A DNA stretch of 64,000 nucleotides from Chytridium lagenaria (GCA_025449115.1 JAHLKC010000099.1:1-64000); one strand, 5' to 3'. Counted from the stretch's first letter, positions 41,655-54,800 are shown. Numbers and translations are program-made. The notes: generated by a model from the sequence alone, not told the origin.

Positions 41655-42766
41655 ATGGCCACCATTAACTCTCGTATGGCCTTAACGGCGCTTCAAAATA
41701 GGGTTGCGCGAGCTTGGGCTAGCAAGCATAAGGCCATTCCGGTAATAGTTAAAGAATTTTTCAAAAGATCTGCTGGAATATTGTACTTCTTTGCTAAATA
41801 ATTTAATCTTTGTCTGCGCAGGAAAACGCGTATGAAAGTGGAATATTCCTCCATCCGTTAAAAGCCTTCATATCAAAATGGTAACAACGGGCTGCCGTCA
41901 ATCCTATTACAGCTGAAAGATCATTCAACCGAATCGTCACCCGAAATTCTTCACAACTCAGCACAGACCGAAGCAACTCTTCGCGAGCGTTGAAGTCTCG
42001 ACAGATGAGCATCTTGTGTCAGAATCGGGCGTTCAAACTGAAGTGCCTGAATCACTTTCTGACACGCGAACCCAAACTGTTTTAACGCAAAATACTGTCT
42101 TGGAATGCGTCATCGCAAACAGATGTATCGTTTAAAGAGATTCAGCTGTCATCGGTGGGCCGATGGCCAGAGAAAGCGTCAATCCCGCCTGTTTGACTAA
42201 CGAAAAGGCCAATGTAGAAACTCAGGCGGAATATCAGTCGGCAGATGCCTTTATTCAGGCCGAGACAGAGTCTGCAGACGCTTTCATGCAAACAGACGCT
42301 GGGGAAACCTCTGGAAAAAGCAAGTCTGCGGATGCATTGATCCAGACAGGAGGCTGCAGGAGAGTTGTCGGTGTCGAATGCCTTTATTCAAACTGAATTT
42401 GTCGAACATATGCCAGTGGCAAATAACGATGTCATTCGCAATGTTGATCAAGCGGGAATACCGGTCGGCAATAACGAAGGAGAAAGGGATGCTCACGTAG
42501 CGGATTCCATCGACAATAATGTTTCCGCAATACCCTCCTTTGTCGAGGTTCGGACACGTATATCCACTATTCGCAAAGCAAACGGGGAACTCCTGCTTCC
42601 TTTAATCAACGGCTGTCCTGATACCAAGGATGATGTTATCACCATCCGGCGGAACGTTGACGGCAAACTCTGGGATCCTCAACAAGTCTCCGCTTTATTG
42701 GAAAGACTAGAATTAGCAGAAGCCAAAGCTATAAGATTTGAACGTCTGCTCGCGTCCTTGCCCTGA
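41655..42766 (+). CDS. Protein with an array of Gln-Thr motifs and C-terminal coiled coil
   Basis: A well-placed ATG at 41655 starts MATINSRMALTALQNRVARA, then an exon ENAYESGIFLHPLKAFISK. From about 41955 to 42405 there are nine short motifs with a central QT or QA: SAQTE, GVQTE, RTQTV, SSQTD, VETQA, FIQAE, FMQTD, LIQTG and FIQTE, spaced roughly 9-20 residues, in an otherwise Ser/Glu-rich disordered chain. This pattern resembles the [V/I/T]QT motifs bound by dynein light chain LC8. The C terminus is ordered (VEVRTRISTIRKANGELLLP, then LLERLELAEAKAIRFERLLA), a likely coiled coil. Frames shift near 41990, 42105 and 42360. It may be the C-terminal part of the PPP1R21-like gene. Function inferred only. 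Confidence 0.5.
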
Positions 42767-42899
42767 ATCAGCCTACCAATCGCCCCCGTTTTGCATCTCA
42801 CAATTTATTAGTCATTCCTAATCTTCTATTATGTGTTTAAATGTTTCTGATATCTGTAATATCCTCTTCCACCACCTGTTTAAAATTGTATGATTAAAA

Positions 42900-44821
42900 T
42901 CACGTTGAAGGCGCAGGTGCTTGTCTATATTGAAGTGCGGATCGAAGCTCTTCCATGATTTGAAAGTCTAAGAGTGCTCGAGATTTTGCTAATGACTGAA
43001 AAATGATAAATATTACATTGAGAAATGTTGCAATGCAGTCTTTCAAACATATCAACAAGCTGTAATTAAACTTACCTGAGCTTTAGTCTCATCGCCGCGG
43101 CTTTGACCCATCTTTGACTTTGAATCCCTTTTTCTTCTACTTCGTCGCCCGTTACTTGGCTCCTCGTTATCCGAGAATTTGTCGTACTCGAAAACTTGAA
43201 GAGTTTGGTTTGGGTCTTCAAATGGGTGTTCGTCACGCTTCCAAGCATCGTTTTCCGATTGCCCAGCGTTTTTGGATGATTCGATATCGTCTTGCTTAGT
43301 GGCTGGAAGCTTCGCTTTGACTGTCAAAAGAGAAGACCGGAGAAGAAGAAGATCGTTCGAAACTCGTCTATAAACATTCCTAAAGTTTTCTCATCAATGG
43401 AATTTGCTAAATCAAGAGAATACATTAGTAAAGATAAGGACACTAGCAGATGAGAAAAGATATCACCTCTACATTCGCCTAAGAGAGCTTCCAACTTAAA
43501 CCGTAAGGCTACAATTTCATAATCCACGATTTTAAAGTCATTTGATATCGTATTAAGTAACGTATAATCATTCTTCAAATCATCCAGGCTACTCCTCTCG
43601 TACATGTCGCTTCCTGAACCTTCTACCGAATCTTGACATATATTAGGAGAACATTCAATAAGTTTCCAAACCATTATGCGAAGCTTCTTTAATCGGATCG
43701 TACTCTGTCTTAAAAAATTGAAGACTAACGTTTATGTTTTCCACAACTTTAGCCAGCGTATCCCGAATCAAGCGCAATGTTGCTGGGTGTAGCAACGTTG
43801 GAGTAACGGAGGTTGCCAAAGAATTGACGAGAACCGGTTGCTGAGGTCCCGATAAAATGTCTGAAAACAAAAGAGCCCCCAACAATCGCAATCTCTTTTC
43901 TTTCAGAAGAGCTACTGATTTCTTAAGATGATTCAGTGGGCTACCGTCGATGTTTCCCGCAGAAATCATCTGCAACAGATTATCCGTCGTTTCAATCGAT
44001 CCCAAGGAATTTAAGGTAGAGGTTGCATGAGCTTGGTAATTCAGGGTCTCAGTTGCATGAAAATAAAGGTCCTTGCAATTGAACAGTGCTGCCGAGGCAA
44101 GGTCAAAAATTCTCTGCTGCGATCCGATTGCTTTGTTGATCACATTAAAAAGCTGCCAAAATGCAACCCCTTTCATCGATTTATCCGCTATGCTTACTGT
44201 AGACGGAGGATATGGCCTATAGTCGATTTAAAACTATTATAGAATACTTGGCATACATAGTGAACTTTGAATGCAGCAACTCCAACACTGTTAATCGCTT
44301 CAATAGTCGAGACGAAGTGGAATCAAACTTTGAGATGCTGTCGAGGGCATTATCTAAAAGTCTCAGAACAGATGACTGGCATCTATTGCGATCATAAAGT
44401 AGCTTGAAGTTGTAGGAGTAAGATGATCAGTTATCCAACCATATAAACAAATATTTAAGAAAACATACCTTTAGAGAATATCCGGCCGAGAATAATGCAC
44501 CTAATAATGTTGAGACCATAGTTTTTCTTGCCCAAAAGCAAAAGAATAGAAGGCCTCTGGAGGCTTTCTTTGAAGCCGTTTTTGTTCGTCGAAAATGCTT
44601 AGATATTCCGCCCAGCGAAGCTAGAGGCATCCCAGCAAAAGCTCCACGTAATGCGGCATTCACTAAGCACTGAACTACGTTCCTTTGCTTGATAAAATCG
44701 AACAATGTCATTGGCTTTTCTCCGGTTTCAATTTGCAGCTTTCGTCCACCAAGGGAGCAAACTTGGTGAATGTAAGCCGTCTCAAGCCTTTTCCTATAAT
44801 GTACGCAAACTCCTTATCCAT
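42900..44821 (-). CDS. Multi-exon gene, unidentified, with hydrophobic N-terminal region
   Basis: Start at 44821 (MDKEFAYIIGKGLRRLTFTK). A region with two hydrophobic stretches follows: VNAALRGAFAGMPLASLGG, and RGLLFFCFWARKTMVSTLLG with ALFSAGYSL, possibly membrane-inserted. Then comes a long helical part (SSVLRLLDNALDSISKFDST; KSMKGVAFWQLFNVINKAIG; LLKEKRLRLLGALLFSDILS; LLNTISNDFKIVDYEIVALR) and a charged tail (PSNGRRSRRKRDSKSKMG) joined to a last exon reading SLAKSRALLDFQIMEELRSA. At least five introns; one frame break near 44710. The layout, N-terminal membrane segments followed by coiled helices, resembles vezatin/Inp2-type myosin-binding proteins, but I cannot show this. The gene converges with the Gln-Thr-motif gene, 133 bp apart. 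Confidence 0.5.
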
Positions 44822-44931
44822 GATAGATTTCGCATTGTCGATGGGAGAACAAGCAGATGAAACATATTGCTTTTGGCTACTTGTTCCTTTTATTTAGGTC
44901 AGAAAGCAAATGTACATTCAAACCATTAAAG

Positions 44932-45242
44932 TCAGAACAAATATGATTGCAAAAAGGCGGGTTTGTTTAGAGAAAAAAAGCGTCGTCCTATGAAGGAGCT
45001 TTGATGATCCTGCATGTCCTGGTCTTGTGGTCTCAACCCTTTGCCTCCAGCTCCTCCTCCTTGATTCCGTCCAAAAAACTCACCCATCTCTACGCATCCG
45101 CATTAACAAAAAATCATTGAAGGAACTAGGCAATGCCTACACACCCTTGAGGTAATCGTCGAGAGGCGTCCCCTCATATACGACTCCATCATCAAAGAAG
45201 TCCCCATACTTTCCTGTATGGAGTCGTGAAAATTTTGCCCAT
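44932..45242 (-). CDS. Small two-exon protein, unidentified
   Basis: Start at 45242 (MGKIFTTPYRK), one likely base error near 45214, then YGDFFDDGVVYEGTPLDDYL, an intron (about 45090-45144, GTGTGT ... GCGTAG) and an exon reading EMGEFFGRNQGGGAGGKGLR ... HQSSFIGRRF to a stop at 44932. It is about 85 residues, with no signal peptide or membrane segment. The acidic first half and Gly-rich second half look natural and the splice phase fits, but I do not recognise the family. It is divergent from PCM1, the start codons 83 bp apart, so a shared promoter is likely. Confidence 0.4.
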
Positions 45243-45324
45243 TTGAGTTTCAGCTCAAGACAGTCAACAAACGCGCTCGAGTTGCCCAAGATCACGACGA
45301 TCTTTAAGTCTCAACTTCTTCGAT

Positions 45325-47685
45325 ATGGCGGACTATGCATCCAAACTTACTGAGGGTGGCCTATTTGCCAAACACCCCGCCCGAATGTGACTTTTACGTA
45401 CGGCACAGCTGGATTCCGCATGGAGTGAGTTTTGACGGCATCTAAGCCATACTCCCGGCCTACTTGCAGTATCGCAAGCATGGTTCCATGCATACGAGCT
45501 ATCGCGATCACTGATGATTTATGTGCTGCTGCAAAGGAGATCCCGTCTGACCTACTTTCATTGACAGAGCTACCCTCATGGACTCAGTGGTGTTCTCGGT
45601 TGGGATTATTGCTGCTCTTCGGTCAAAGTTTCACCATGGAAAGGTCATTGGAGTCATGATCACGGCTTCCCATAACCCTGCGAAGGTTTGTTAATGGGAG
45701 TTTTGCGTAGATTTGATATTATCCTCATGCACAGGACAATGGCGTTAAGCTTGTTGAGCCTCTTGGAGAGATGCTTACGCAATCTTGGGAGTCTTACGCC
45801 ACCGATCTTGCCAACGCTTCTTCTGCTAGCGACGCGGTCTCTGTTATCAAGAAAATTATCGAGAAAGAAGGCATCGACATAAACCAGCCCGCTAAAATTG
45901 CTATTGGTAGAGATACCAGGTGAATACAAGACGTTGTCTTTGCAGCAAAATAACAAAGGAATAGACCTAGTGGACAGGCTCTTGTTGATTCGTTGAAGGA
46001 CGGTGTGTCCGTATTCTCAGGCCACTGCACGGACTTAGGCCTTCAAACGACGCCCCAACTTCACTATGTAACGAGGTGCATCAACACTCTTGGCACCCCG
46101 ATGGCTTACGGAGAACCGACTGATGATGGATATTACTCGAAGCTTGCCACAGCTTTTAAGAAGATCACAGTGCGTAATTTTTTCCCCCCTTATTATTACT
46201 CTCCTGTAAATCATAACCTTTTTAATTAGGCTGGGAAACCCCCTCTCTCTGTTCTTCACATTGACGCTGCAAATGGTATTGGCGCCCCTGCCACGAAAAG
46301 TCTCCTGAAATTCCTCGGGGATAGCCTGAAAGTCCAGCTTCATAATGAGAACACTGCTGACCCTGATAAGTTGAACAAAGATGTGCGTAAAACACCGTTC
46401 CTCAATGGCTGACTTTTATTAGTGCGGTGCTGACTTTGTTAAAGTTGGACAAGCTAAGCCCATTGGGAGCCCGATCCAGCCAGGAGACAGGGCGTGCTCG
46501 TTGGATGGCGATGCCGACCGCATTGTCTACTACTTCATTGCCGCAGGTAAGAATGTTTTTTACCAACGTGCTATATTAACTATAGCTTAAAAAGATGGTA
46601 CATTTAAACTTCTGGACGGAGACAAAATTGCAACACTTGCAGCATCTTTCATCATTGAACACGTGAAGAAAGCCGGCATAACTATGAAGGATGCTGCTGG
46701 CACATCTGTCCCATTGAATGTCGGTCTCGTACAGACAGCCTATGCAAACGGGGCCTCGACCTCATACGTCAAGGACGGATTGGTGAGCGCATAATGATTT
46801 TACAGCTTCTTTTCGCAATTGTTCCCTTTTTTTATTTATTTTTTTTTTTTAGAAAATTCCTGTTGTATTCACTCCCACTGGAGTAAAACATCTCCACCAC
46901 GAGGCCGAGCACTTTGATGTTGGAGTTTACTTTGAGGCTAACGGTCATGGGACTGTTCTCTTCAGCGAGGCTGCTCAAAACGCGTTTAAGTCGGCTGTCG
47001 GGTATGAATCAATTATCCTAGCTTCTTTTTCCTATTATTTTTGCAGCTTTTTTAAAATGTTGTTTGCCTTCTTGACTTCATTACTCAGGACCTCTGACGC
47101 GCAGAAGGAGTCCATCAAAATCTTGCAGTCTCTTGCAGAGCTTATTAATCAAACCGTCGGCGATGCCCTCTCCGATTTACTCATGGTTGAGGCTATCTTG
47201 ACTTGCCAGCAAAAAAGTCTAGAGCAATGGGACACAGACTACACCGACCTTCCTAGTCGCCAAGAAAAAGTCAAGGTATTTATCTGATCACATGAAGATG
47301 TACTTACTTTTGTAATCTAGGTCCAGCGACGCAGCGACTTGTTCCTATTAAAGCTGACACAGAGCTTTCTGCTCCCGCTGGTTTACAAGATAAAATTAAT
47401 CAGCAAGTATCTAAGTTTTCAAAGGGACGATGCTTCGTACGGTAAGTATTGTCATTGGTTCGTATATACCTTTCAGTATTAATCCTCTTATAATATCTTG
47501 CACACTTATCTCGAAAGACCGTCGGGGACTGAGGATATTGTCCGTGTGTATGCAGAGGCAGCTACTCGCGAGAAACCGAACTTCTTACGTACACTGTTTG
47601 TGGAATTGTCTTTGACAGCTATGGTGGTGTCGGAGAGAGACCCGCTAAGTTTAAGAAGGTGGATGCTGCTGGAAACGTTATCTGA
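45325..47685 (+). CDS. PCM1: Phosphoacetylglucosamine mutase
   Basis: Converts GlcNAc-6-phosphate to GlcNAc-1-phosphate in UDP-GlcNAc synthesis, which feeds chitin and N-glycans. Start at 45325 ([17 protein letters not shown]). Family motifs in order: [12 protein letters not shown]; active-site serine loop [69 protein letters not shown] (allowing for intron phase); metal-binding [11 protein letters not shown]; sugar-binding [15 protein letters not shown]; and the phosphate-binding loop [20 protein letters not shown]. It ends [11 protein letters not shown] at 47685. A 141-nt intron (45428-45568) and several shorter ones are inferred. One C is missing near 45385 and one base near 47577. All catalytic motifs are intact. 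Full-length and confidently identified. Confidence 0.93.
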
Positions 47686-47763
47686 ATTAAATAAATAAAT
47701 ACACAATTTTGAAAATAAAGAGGACTCGAGAGTTTCAGAATCTCGAAATTGTCACCCACTGCG

Positions 47764-50262
47764 ATGCTGCCGCAACTCGAGCATCTCTTCCTAACCAGCG
47801 AGTATGAAATAGTAATTCCAGCAACCAATTCAAACGATCCAGCGGAGATATCTAAATCGGATAGGAGGTCGTTTGCCCGTTTTTCGGTAGGATGCAAAAG
47901 CCATGCTTGAGCTGACCAAACTTTTTGTACTTACGGACCTTTTCCCCAAAATGTTCATTCCATTGCTTCATACCGGTGTGTAGACGAAATACTGCATTTC
48001 TATCTTTTTTTAAAGCCACATCAGTCTTATCAGCCGCAGTCTGGGCGATCCTTAAGGAGGACCTCGAGGCTTTGGCAACAGATGAAATAGACATTCAAGT
48101 ATCTGCTACACTCACATCTGTTCCAAGCCTGCAAAATGAGGAGTCGCAGATTCCTGTAAACAATACTGCATCGGATGGCGTAAAAGTTCCTTCTTACCAG
48201 GATTCGAGCGTTGCACTTCAGATTAAAGCGAGCAGTGATGTACCACCTGCTCTGAATACAAGAATCCCCCTCCCGTGGCTTATTCGCCTGCACGCCCACG
48301 TGCAGTTTCGACTACTCCTACGCAGAATCCAACATCTCCGCAAAATCAGATTACTGGAAGTCCTCCCTTCAGACGGAGAAGTACATCGTTAAACATGTGG
48401 AGTCAATTGGGCCAATGTTAATGGCTACGAAGTTGGCAATGGAGATTGGAACGAATGAATATGGGAATCAGTTAGACTCAGCTGCTGGGGGATCTAGGTT
48501 TTCTAATGAAGACGTGATATATTCGTATGCCTACAACCCGACACTTGTACAACAAAACCATTATTATTGGCGACTCACCTTCAAATATGCTTTGCCTATT
48601 TCCGCTGCGAATTCCTGTAGGTTAGTTTCTTTCAAGTTACTTCGCGTAATTACAAGTTTAGACATGAGCAAAGCCCGACCTAGTGAAAATAGAATGAAGC
48701 TATTGTCTGTTACTGTTACTATTCAGCATGCAAATCAACTCCAACTGGTGGTTTGATATCGGAGGAGTTTTGCGATCTAGAAGATTTTGACTACTCGAAT
48801 TTGTTCGATGCTTTAGCTGACGGTTTGTTCTCGAGCATAACCGCGTTTTAACTTAATATGTAACAGATCCATACTTTAATCCGAAATTTTCCCATTCATC
48901 GGCTGCCACATCAATATCGAAAGCAGTCTTCTATGAGGCAAAGCCATCCGCCCAAAGTTCTACGCGTTTCGATTCCTGTACATCCTCGTTGCAGCTGAAT
49001 GTCTTTGTTTCTCGTACAACCGCTGATTCAAATCTCATCTCGATAAATGTCAAGAATACCCTATCCTCACATTCTCTTCTGCTTCGCCTGCAAATTTGTT
49101 ATACATAGCATCAGTGCCGATGTTGTTAACGGAGTAATTACCCAAGACTCTAGTCAGGTTTCGTCCTACTCGTTGTTACGTTCTGACAATTTTAGAAGTT
49201 TCCCCTACACTTAAGCCCTCTTGACGAAGTTTCATTCTTAGTCACGTCGACCTTGTTGGACGACCCTTCGCGATCGTTTGCACACACAAGCGGCCGACAA
49301 TATCATCCAGCTATAATAGACCTACCATATCTGCCATGTCTACTTCTGGGGCTTTTCCCACCAGAGCTTCATTCCAACTGAGGGAATCTGTTTCGTCAAA
49401 AGATCGATACTCTCAGTCGAACTCAAATGGAATTTTTTTGAGCATTCTCATTGAATCTTCTCCAAATTTTCCTGGACTTCACAAGCAGGTTATTGCGTCA
49501 AAGTGGTATTACAGCCTGGATGCGCAGAATTTAGAGCAATCGCGCGTTTTGACATCACCCCAGCGCGGTATATCAACAGTAAAGCGGCCTTCTGGCACAA
49601 GCATTACAAGCTTGAATAGTCTTGTTGAAGTTTCTTTCACAGGTTTCCCCATATATTTTTTGCTATCTAAGTATATTTAGTGATAGCGCTGTTCGCATTC
49701 GAGAAATTTTCACAGTGGAGGTTTTCGCCGTGAATCGTTCTCGGATAGAGCAGTCTTTACTACTACGTGTTCCTCGAAAGTTCAAGAGCCGTGAAAACAA
49801 GTATTTTAGATATGATATCAACTAGTAATTATTAAATTTAGGTCGGATCCAGTTGAAACTGCAGCCTTGGGTGATATATTAAGCCTCAATCACAACGGTT
49901 AGCTGCAATTGTAAAAAAATTACTTTCTTACATTGTTAGACTTGATTCAATCATATACCTTTGACGATAAGCACGAGCTGCAATTATGTGTGTGGAGAGC
50001 TTTATGGAGTTTGGGTGAGCTTCGAAGATTTAGTCAAGCATACAGAACCAGCTTAACACACGTCTTCCTTTTGCATAGGAGCATTATGCCTGGTACATGT
50101 GTAAGCGCACATTTACACTTTATTGCCATCAAGGGAAAGTTTCATGTCGTCGAAGTCGTCCAAACTATTGGATATCGAAATGGGGAGCAAGTTGAGATGA
50201 AAGGTCATATTCAAATACATGTGATGAAAACCCTGTCCGCCCTTGCGCTGGAAGATGTATAG
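47764..50262 (+). CDS. TRS65: TRAPP II subunit Trs65-like
   Basis: Start at 47764 (LPQLEHLFLTSEYEIVIPAT), 78 bp after PCM1. N-terminal exons read TSVLSAAVWAILKEDLEALA, followed by a Ser/Pro-rich region (TTPTQNPTSPQNQITGSPPF). The C-terminal half looks like the Ig-like region of fungal Trs65: SIPRGISTVKRPSG-type sequence near 49560, then REIFTVEVFAVNRSRIEQSL, RVPRKFKSREN and, at the end, SIMPGTCVSAHLHFIAIKGK plus HVVEVVQTIGYRNGEQVEMK. Trs65 binds Trs120/Trs130 in TRAPPII, the Ypt31/Rab11 exchange complex of the late Golgi. Multiple introns of 40-60 nt and several base errors (for example 48270-48300 and 48440) make the middle uncertain. Identification rests on the C-terminal resemblance. Confidence 0.55.
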
Positions 50263-50744
50263 CCACAAGGGCAGGAACATGCGGCTACATCTATCTTTCT
50301 TACTAAACATCACATTATATATTATTTTTCTCTGTTATTTGAGGGTATCTCTTTGTGGTTTAAACACAATGGGGCTACTTTTCTGTTTTGGCCGCAGGTT
50401 ACCATCTTGCGATTGCCGTTTCAATGCTGATTGCAGACGGGATATTAAATGTCATCCTTTTCACTTTTGTCGACGAGGAGGCCAATTTTCGACTTCATTT
50501 CGCGTAATTCGGACTCCAGATATCTACACAGGAGAAAGGAATATCAGTATGTGTTTGCGCGATGCCAGATAGGAACATGTTAAATGCAGAACTAGACATT
50601 ACTTATTTCTCGATGACGATGAATCATATTTCACTCGCAAGTCCTTCATAAGATCTTGAGACATCTGAGACGTTAAAATTATATAAAACCACAAGTTTAC
50701 CTTTAATCCAATATCACTTATCAATATTTTTTCTATTGGACACA
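50263..50744. other. Intergenic, possible coding remnant
   Basis: Between TRS65 and the next small gene. A short plus-strand frame near 50397-50510 reads YHLAIAVSMLIADGILNVIL then FTFVDEEANFRLHFA, one hydrophobic span, but no start, splice sites or partner exons were found. Nothing else recognised. Confidence 0.35.
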
Positions 50745-51089
50745 ATGGCTTCTGGTACAACTTTCACCTCTAGAGTGCTCATTCTCCTTGTTTCGCTTTT
50801 TACTGCAGCTAATGCTGCCGATAGGCTCTTAATTTTTCCTATAATATGGTAAATTCTTGTTGGTGATATTAAACTAAACCTTCAACATGGCGATTTTTTG
50901 CGAGCGACCTCGCCAACCCTCTCACCTTTTAAACTATACAAAGTTCTAAGGTATTCCAATATAGTCTACCTCTGCTATTGGAATGTCTGTTCCTATCTCC
51001 ATTGCAATTGCTTTGTGAGCAGCTGAATCTCATTTTTCATATTTTTAGATTGTGCTCGCTCATCTTCGAGACGACGTGACATCTTAAAA
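50745..51089 (+). CDS. Small protein with signal-peptide-like N terminus
   Basis: ATG at 50745 followed by ASGTTFTSRVLILLVSLFTA and ANAADRLLIF, a good signal peptide with a likely cleavage after ANA. Exon 1 ends at a GTAAAT donor (50849). Possible further exons lie near 50967-51013 (after ...AATATAG) and 51048-51089 (after ...TTTTTAG); phases do not prove the joins and the end given is a guess. Too short to identify; it could be a small secreted or ER protein. Confidence 0.3.
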
Positions 51090-51861
51090 TGTCATATATG
51101 GAAATCTGGAGTGCAAACTGACCGACGAGAGCCGTTCTTTCAGGCTTTTCATTTCGATTGATGTCCTGTGGCAAGCCTGGCATCCACCTGCTTCCGTTTC
51201 CCGAGTCTGAGAAATAGGGTTTTCTTTCTCCCGTCTTTTTCTTCCATCAGCTCCTTTAAATATATTATGATAATCCCCTGTCAGTTGGCTTACCTTCACG
51301 CGACAGAAGCTTGGAATTTGCTGTCTTTTCACGTTCCAATCTATATTAAGTCGACGAATCTAAGCTCGCATTCAAAGCGTAAGCATGTATTGTTTATATT
51401 AGTTTCCCTATACTTTTTGAAAGCTCAATTATTCTATCCTCCTTAGTTCGGTGCAAAGGTAAGTATCCCATGAGGGAAGGTCACCTTCCACAATTTAATC
51501 CCTTATTACTTCAACCCGATAATTTCTACCTCCTTTTGAATAATTTGAAGAAAGCCATCATGATCTGCTGCCAAAGCTTACAATGACATTAAACCTCGAT
51601 GACAAACAAAACCAGGGTCACTATACAGAAAAACAATATCATTGAGTGTTAATAAACAACATCCAAGTTGGAGTTCACCTGCTCGTTCCAATTTCCCACA
51701 GACTCCGGTCGATCCTTTAGCGAAAGCGAAGGCAAAATCTTTATTATGTAAGTGAGGACGAGCTGTGTAGGCAGGTGGATGAGGGTCAAACTTGGACGAT
51801 GTCATGTTCATGTTTGCATCCAAAGGTTTGTAACCTATTCCTATTTGAGTAACCAAGGGTT
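51090..51861. other. Intergenic
   Basis: No convincing gene. Open frames on both strands are short and unlike proteins. The last part is the promoter region of SKI3. Confidence 0.5.
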
Positions 51862-54800
51862 ATGGGACACTAAAAGCAAGTTGAAGGCGGCGAAGGATGC
51901 AGTGGGCAGGAAGGACTTCGTCGCAGCAAAGGATCTGGCCACATCCATCCTCACGACGATCCCGAAAACTACAATGCTTTGGTTTTCTTTGGTCTTTCTG
52001 CCGCGAATCTAGGCCTAGTGTCCGAAAGTGAGGATGCTTATAAGAAGGCCATTTCTGCTAACAAAACGAATGCTTTGGCTCACCAGGTTCATTTCAATCT
52101 GCACAGAATAGTTTATATTAACCTCCTAATTCAAGGGTCTTGTGTCTTTGTTTGAGAAAAACCCTAACACGGAAAAACTCTCGCAAGCCTTGGAGTCTCT
52201 AGCAACATTTTATATGAATAGGTATTCCCCATTTCCCCTGTCATAGAATGTGATTGCTTACTGCTATATCTAGTAATGATACGAAGAAATACGAAGAAAC
52301 AATAAAGAAACTTGGAGATTTATATGAAAAATTACGGGATATAGAATCAGCAATGGCAACATTTGGTTGCCTTAGTTCCATTTACAACCAGCCATCTCCG
52401 GAGAATCTACAATTTTGGCGGCGATTGATATCGGTTCAAATTGAGTGGGATCAGTCAAGTATTTCGAAGAGTATTGATAACTGGAAGAGACGCCTGGATT
52501 ATAAAGGCCTGGAGGCCACAACTTTTATGGTCGAAAAGGAAATCCTATTGAAGTCAAAGGTGAAAACGGATTTATGGGAAGCTATTTAATACGAGCAGGT
52601 TGATGAATTGTCCGCAAATGCTTTGAATTGCATCTCCGATACCTCAGATGCCGACGGGCTTATAATTCGTGATATTCTCGTAAATTTTCTCTGGAAAAAA
52701 TCAAGTTTATTGATACAAGCTCCCGAAAATCTGTATGGACATCCTTATATGAGCACGCCTTGGTGCTTTTAAACGCGAACTACCCTTCTACTCGAGCCTT
52801 TCAGATTGTGATTGAATCGGAAGACGAGGAACTGAGTACATCCTTCGAGGAAACAAACTATTCTGATAATTTTGAAGATTCCAGGGATATTAGCGTGTTT
52901 GAAAAATTGCGCGAAGTCATTCAAATAGGGCCATGGCTTCAGTTCGCAGAAGGCTTTACAGCCTGGCGCCATGGTGAAAAAGCCTCTACTACAGCAAGTA
53001 TCTATCTGGTCAGCCTTTCATTATCTTTTCTCCTTCTTTAAATCACACATGTTATCAGCAGCTAAAAAAAATTAACACCGCTTCCAGGACGCTTTGGAGC
53101 AAGCCGATACGGAACAAAGCTTCTTCCCGTATTTGATTTTAATGGAACTCTCCCTTCAAACGTATTCTTTCGATGCAGCCTTAAGCCATGGGCTTCAAGC
53201 AGAAGAGTTGTTGAATGATTTCATTAAGCGAACATCATTGCATTTGCCAAAGGTTTCGTCATCTATATCTATAAGTATTGGCAATGCATACCTTAACCTC
53301 GGTGGTAGCAACAATTTGAATAGAGCCTTGGGAATTTTTGAGGCTTTTACTTCAGAAGTATCCCAACAACACCCGTGCTAAAATCGTGCGTGAAATTCCT
53401 TTTACAATTGATTTTTTACTCGTATTTGCAGGGGTTTAGGTCGACTTTTATGCCATATGGGTCGTTTTGAAGAGGCAATGCAATACATCGAAGGCGTCTT
53501 TGAGTTAGATCCAAATGATCTTGAGGCTAAAACGGAGTTGGCATGGGTTTTATTTAAAATGGGGAATTATGATCGGTCAGAGACAACGCTACTCGAAATT
53601 GTTGGCGCTGATAAGTCTGCCAATTCTCTATATAAGCTAGCTTGCGTTTACTGGGAGAGAGATGGTAGTTGCGTTTTGTAACGTAATACTAACCTTGGTA
53701 GGAAAATATCGGACCGAAAAGGAGTATGTCTACACACAACTTTTACAAAGTATCAAGCTCGATTCCGAGTTTGCCCATCGTATACATTGTTGGGGAAATA
53801 TTTTAAAAATATTGAGAACGACGCTGAAAGGGCTCAAAGATGTTTTGAAAAAAGTTTGAGGATAAATAGGCTTGATGTGGAGGCAGCCGAGCATCTTTGC
53901 GAAATTTACGTTCAAACAAAAAAGTTGGTTTTGTATTCAGCAATACTCTCAGGATTGACACAAAATCTACCCGGCTTGGGTGGCCATGGCGCCGACTTGG
54001 TTTTTACAACATGGTAAGCAAAAGAAATAATTTTGTCAGTAATGTTGTAGAAACGAGGGAATATTCGCGATTCGATTACGGCGTTTCAGTATGCACTTCG
54101 TTTGACTCCAGGAATACGAAATCATGGGAGGGGCTTGGTGAAGTCTACTATAAGGAGGGAAAGTTCTTGGCTTCCCTTAAAGCATTTACGAGGGCCTTGG
54201 ATCTGGATCCCACCTTCAATACTTACTATCTCCTTGGCTTAACTAATAGAAGGCTTGGTATGCTTACCGAAGCAGCCGAGAATTTTGAGAAATCCACAAA
54301 GCTAGCAGAGGAACATGGGCAACTGCACTTTCCTTCTTTGAAGGCGCTTTCAGAAACATTTTACTTCCGGGCCATTCATGAGTATGGTCGCGGTGCTTTT
54401 GGTCTTGCTTGTGACTATCTTCTCAAGACTGTTACCGTGCTACGTCAGTGCATTGAAGCTCGTTATCACCACAGTTTATTTGGTTTCCTTGCAACCGTTT
54501 TGCTGTCATTCATTGACTTAAAGCTTTTGGAGATAGGCACAGCCTGCTCTCCTCTAAAGGATTTGTTAAAAAAAATCCGGGTAATCTGCGGTGTTGATTT
54601 AGAAAAGGAATCGCCAGTAACCAAAGATATGTTGCTGGATTTGTGTGTTTCATCTTTGAAGAAGGCCATAGCTTTGTCCCAAGCTGATAAGAAGAGAGAA
54701 ATGTTCCTACCGTTCTATTGGTACGAGCTGAGTCGAACTTACCATTTCCGGACCTTGGAAACTTCTGCGAAGGGTTTGGGAAAAGTTGTTTACCCGACGC

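Noticed and set aside
45432..45659. A 75-codon frame beginning [16 protein letters not shown] as a separate gene
   Set aside because: It covers a PCM1 intron (45428-45568) and the wrong frame of PCM1 exon 2; the correct frame gives the mutase sequence.
50243..50572. A Cys-rich secreted peptide (CDCRFNADCRRDIKC)
   Set aside because: No signal peptide, and the frame starts inside the TRS65 stop region; Cys richness seems accidental.
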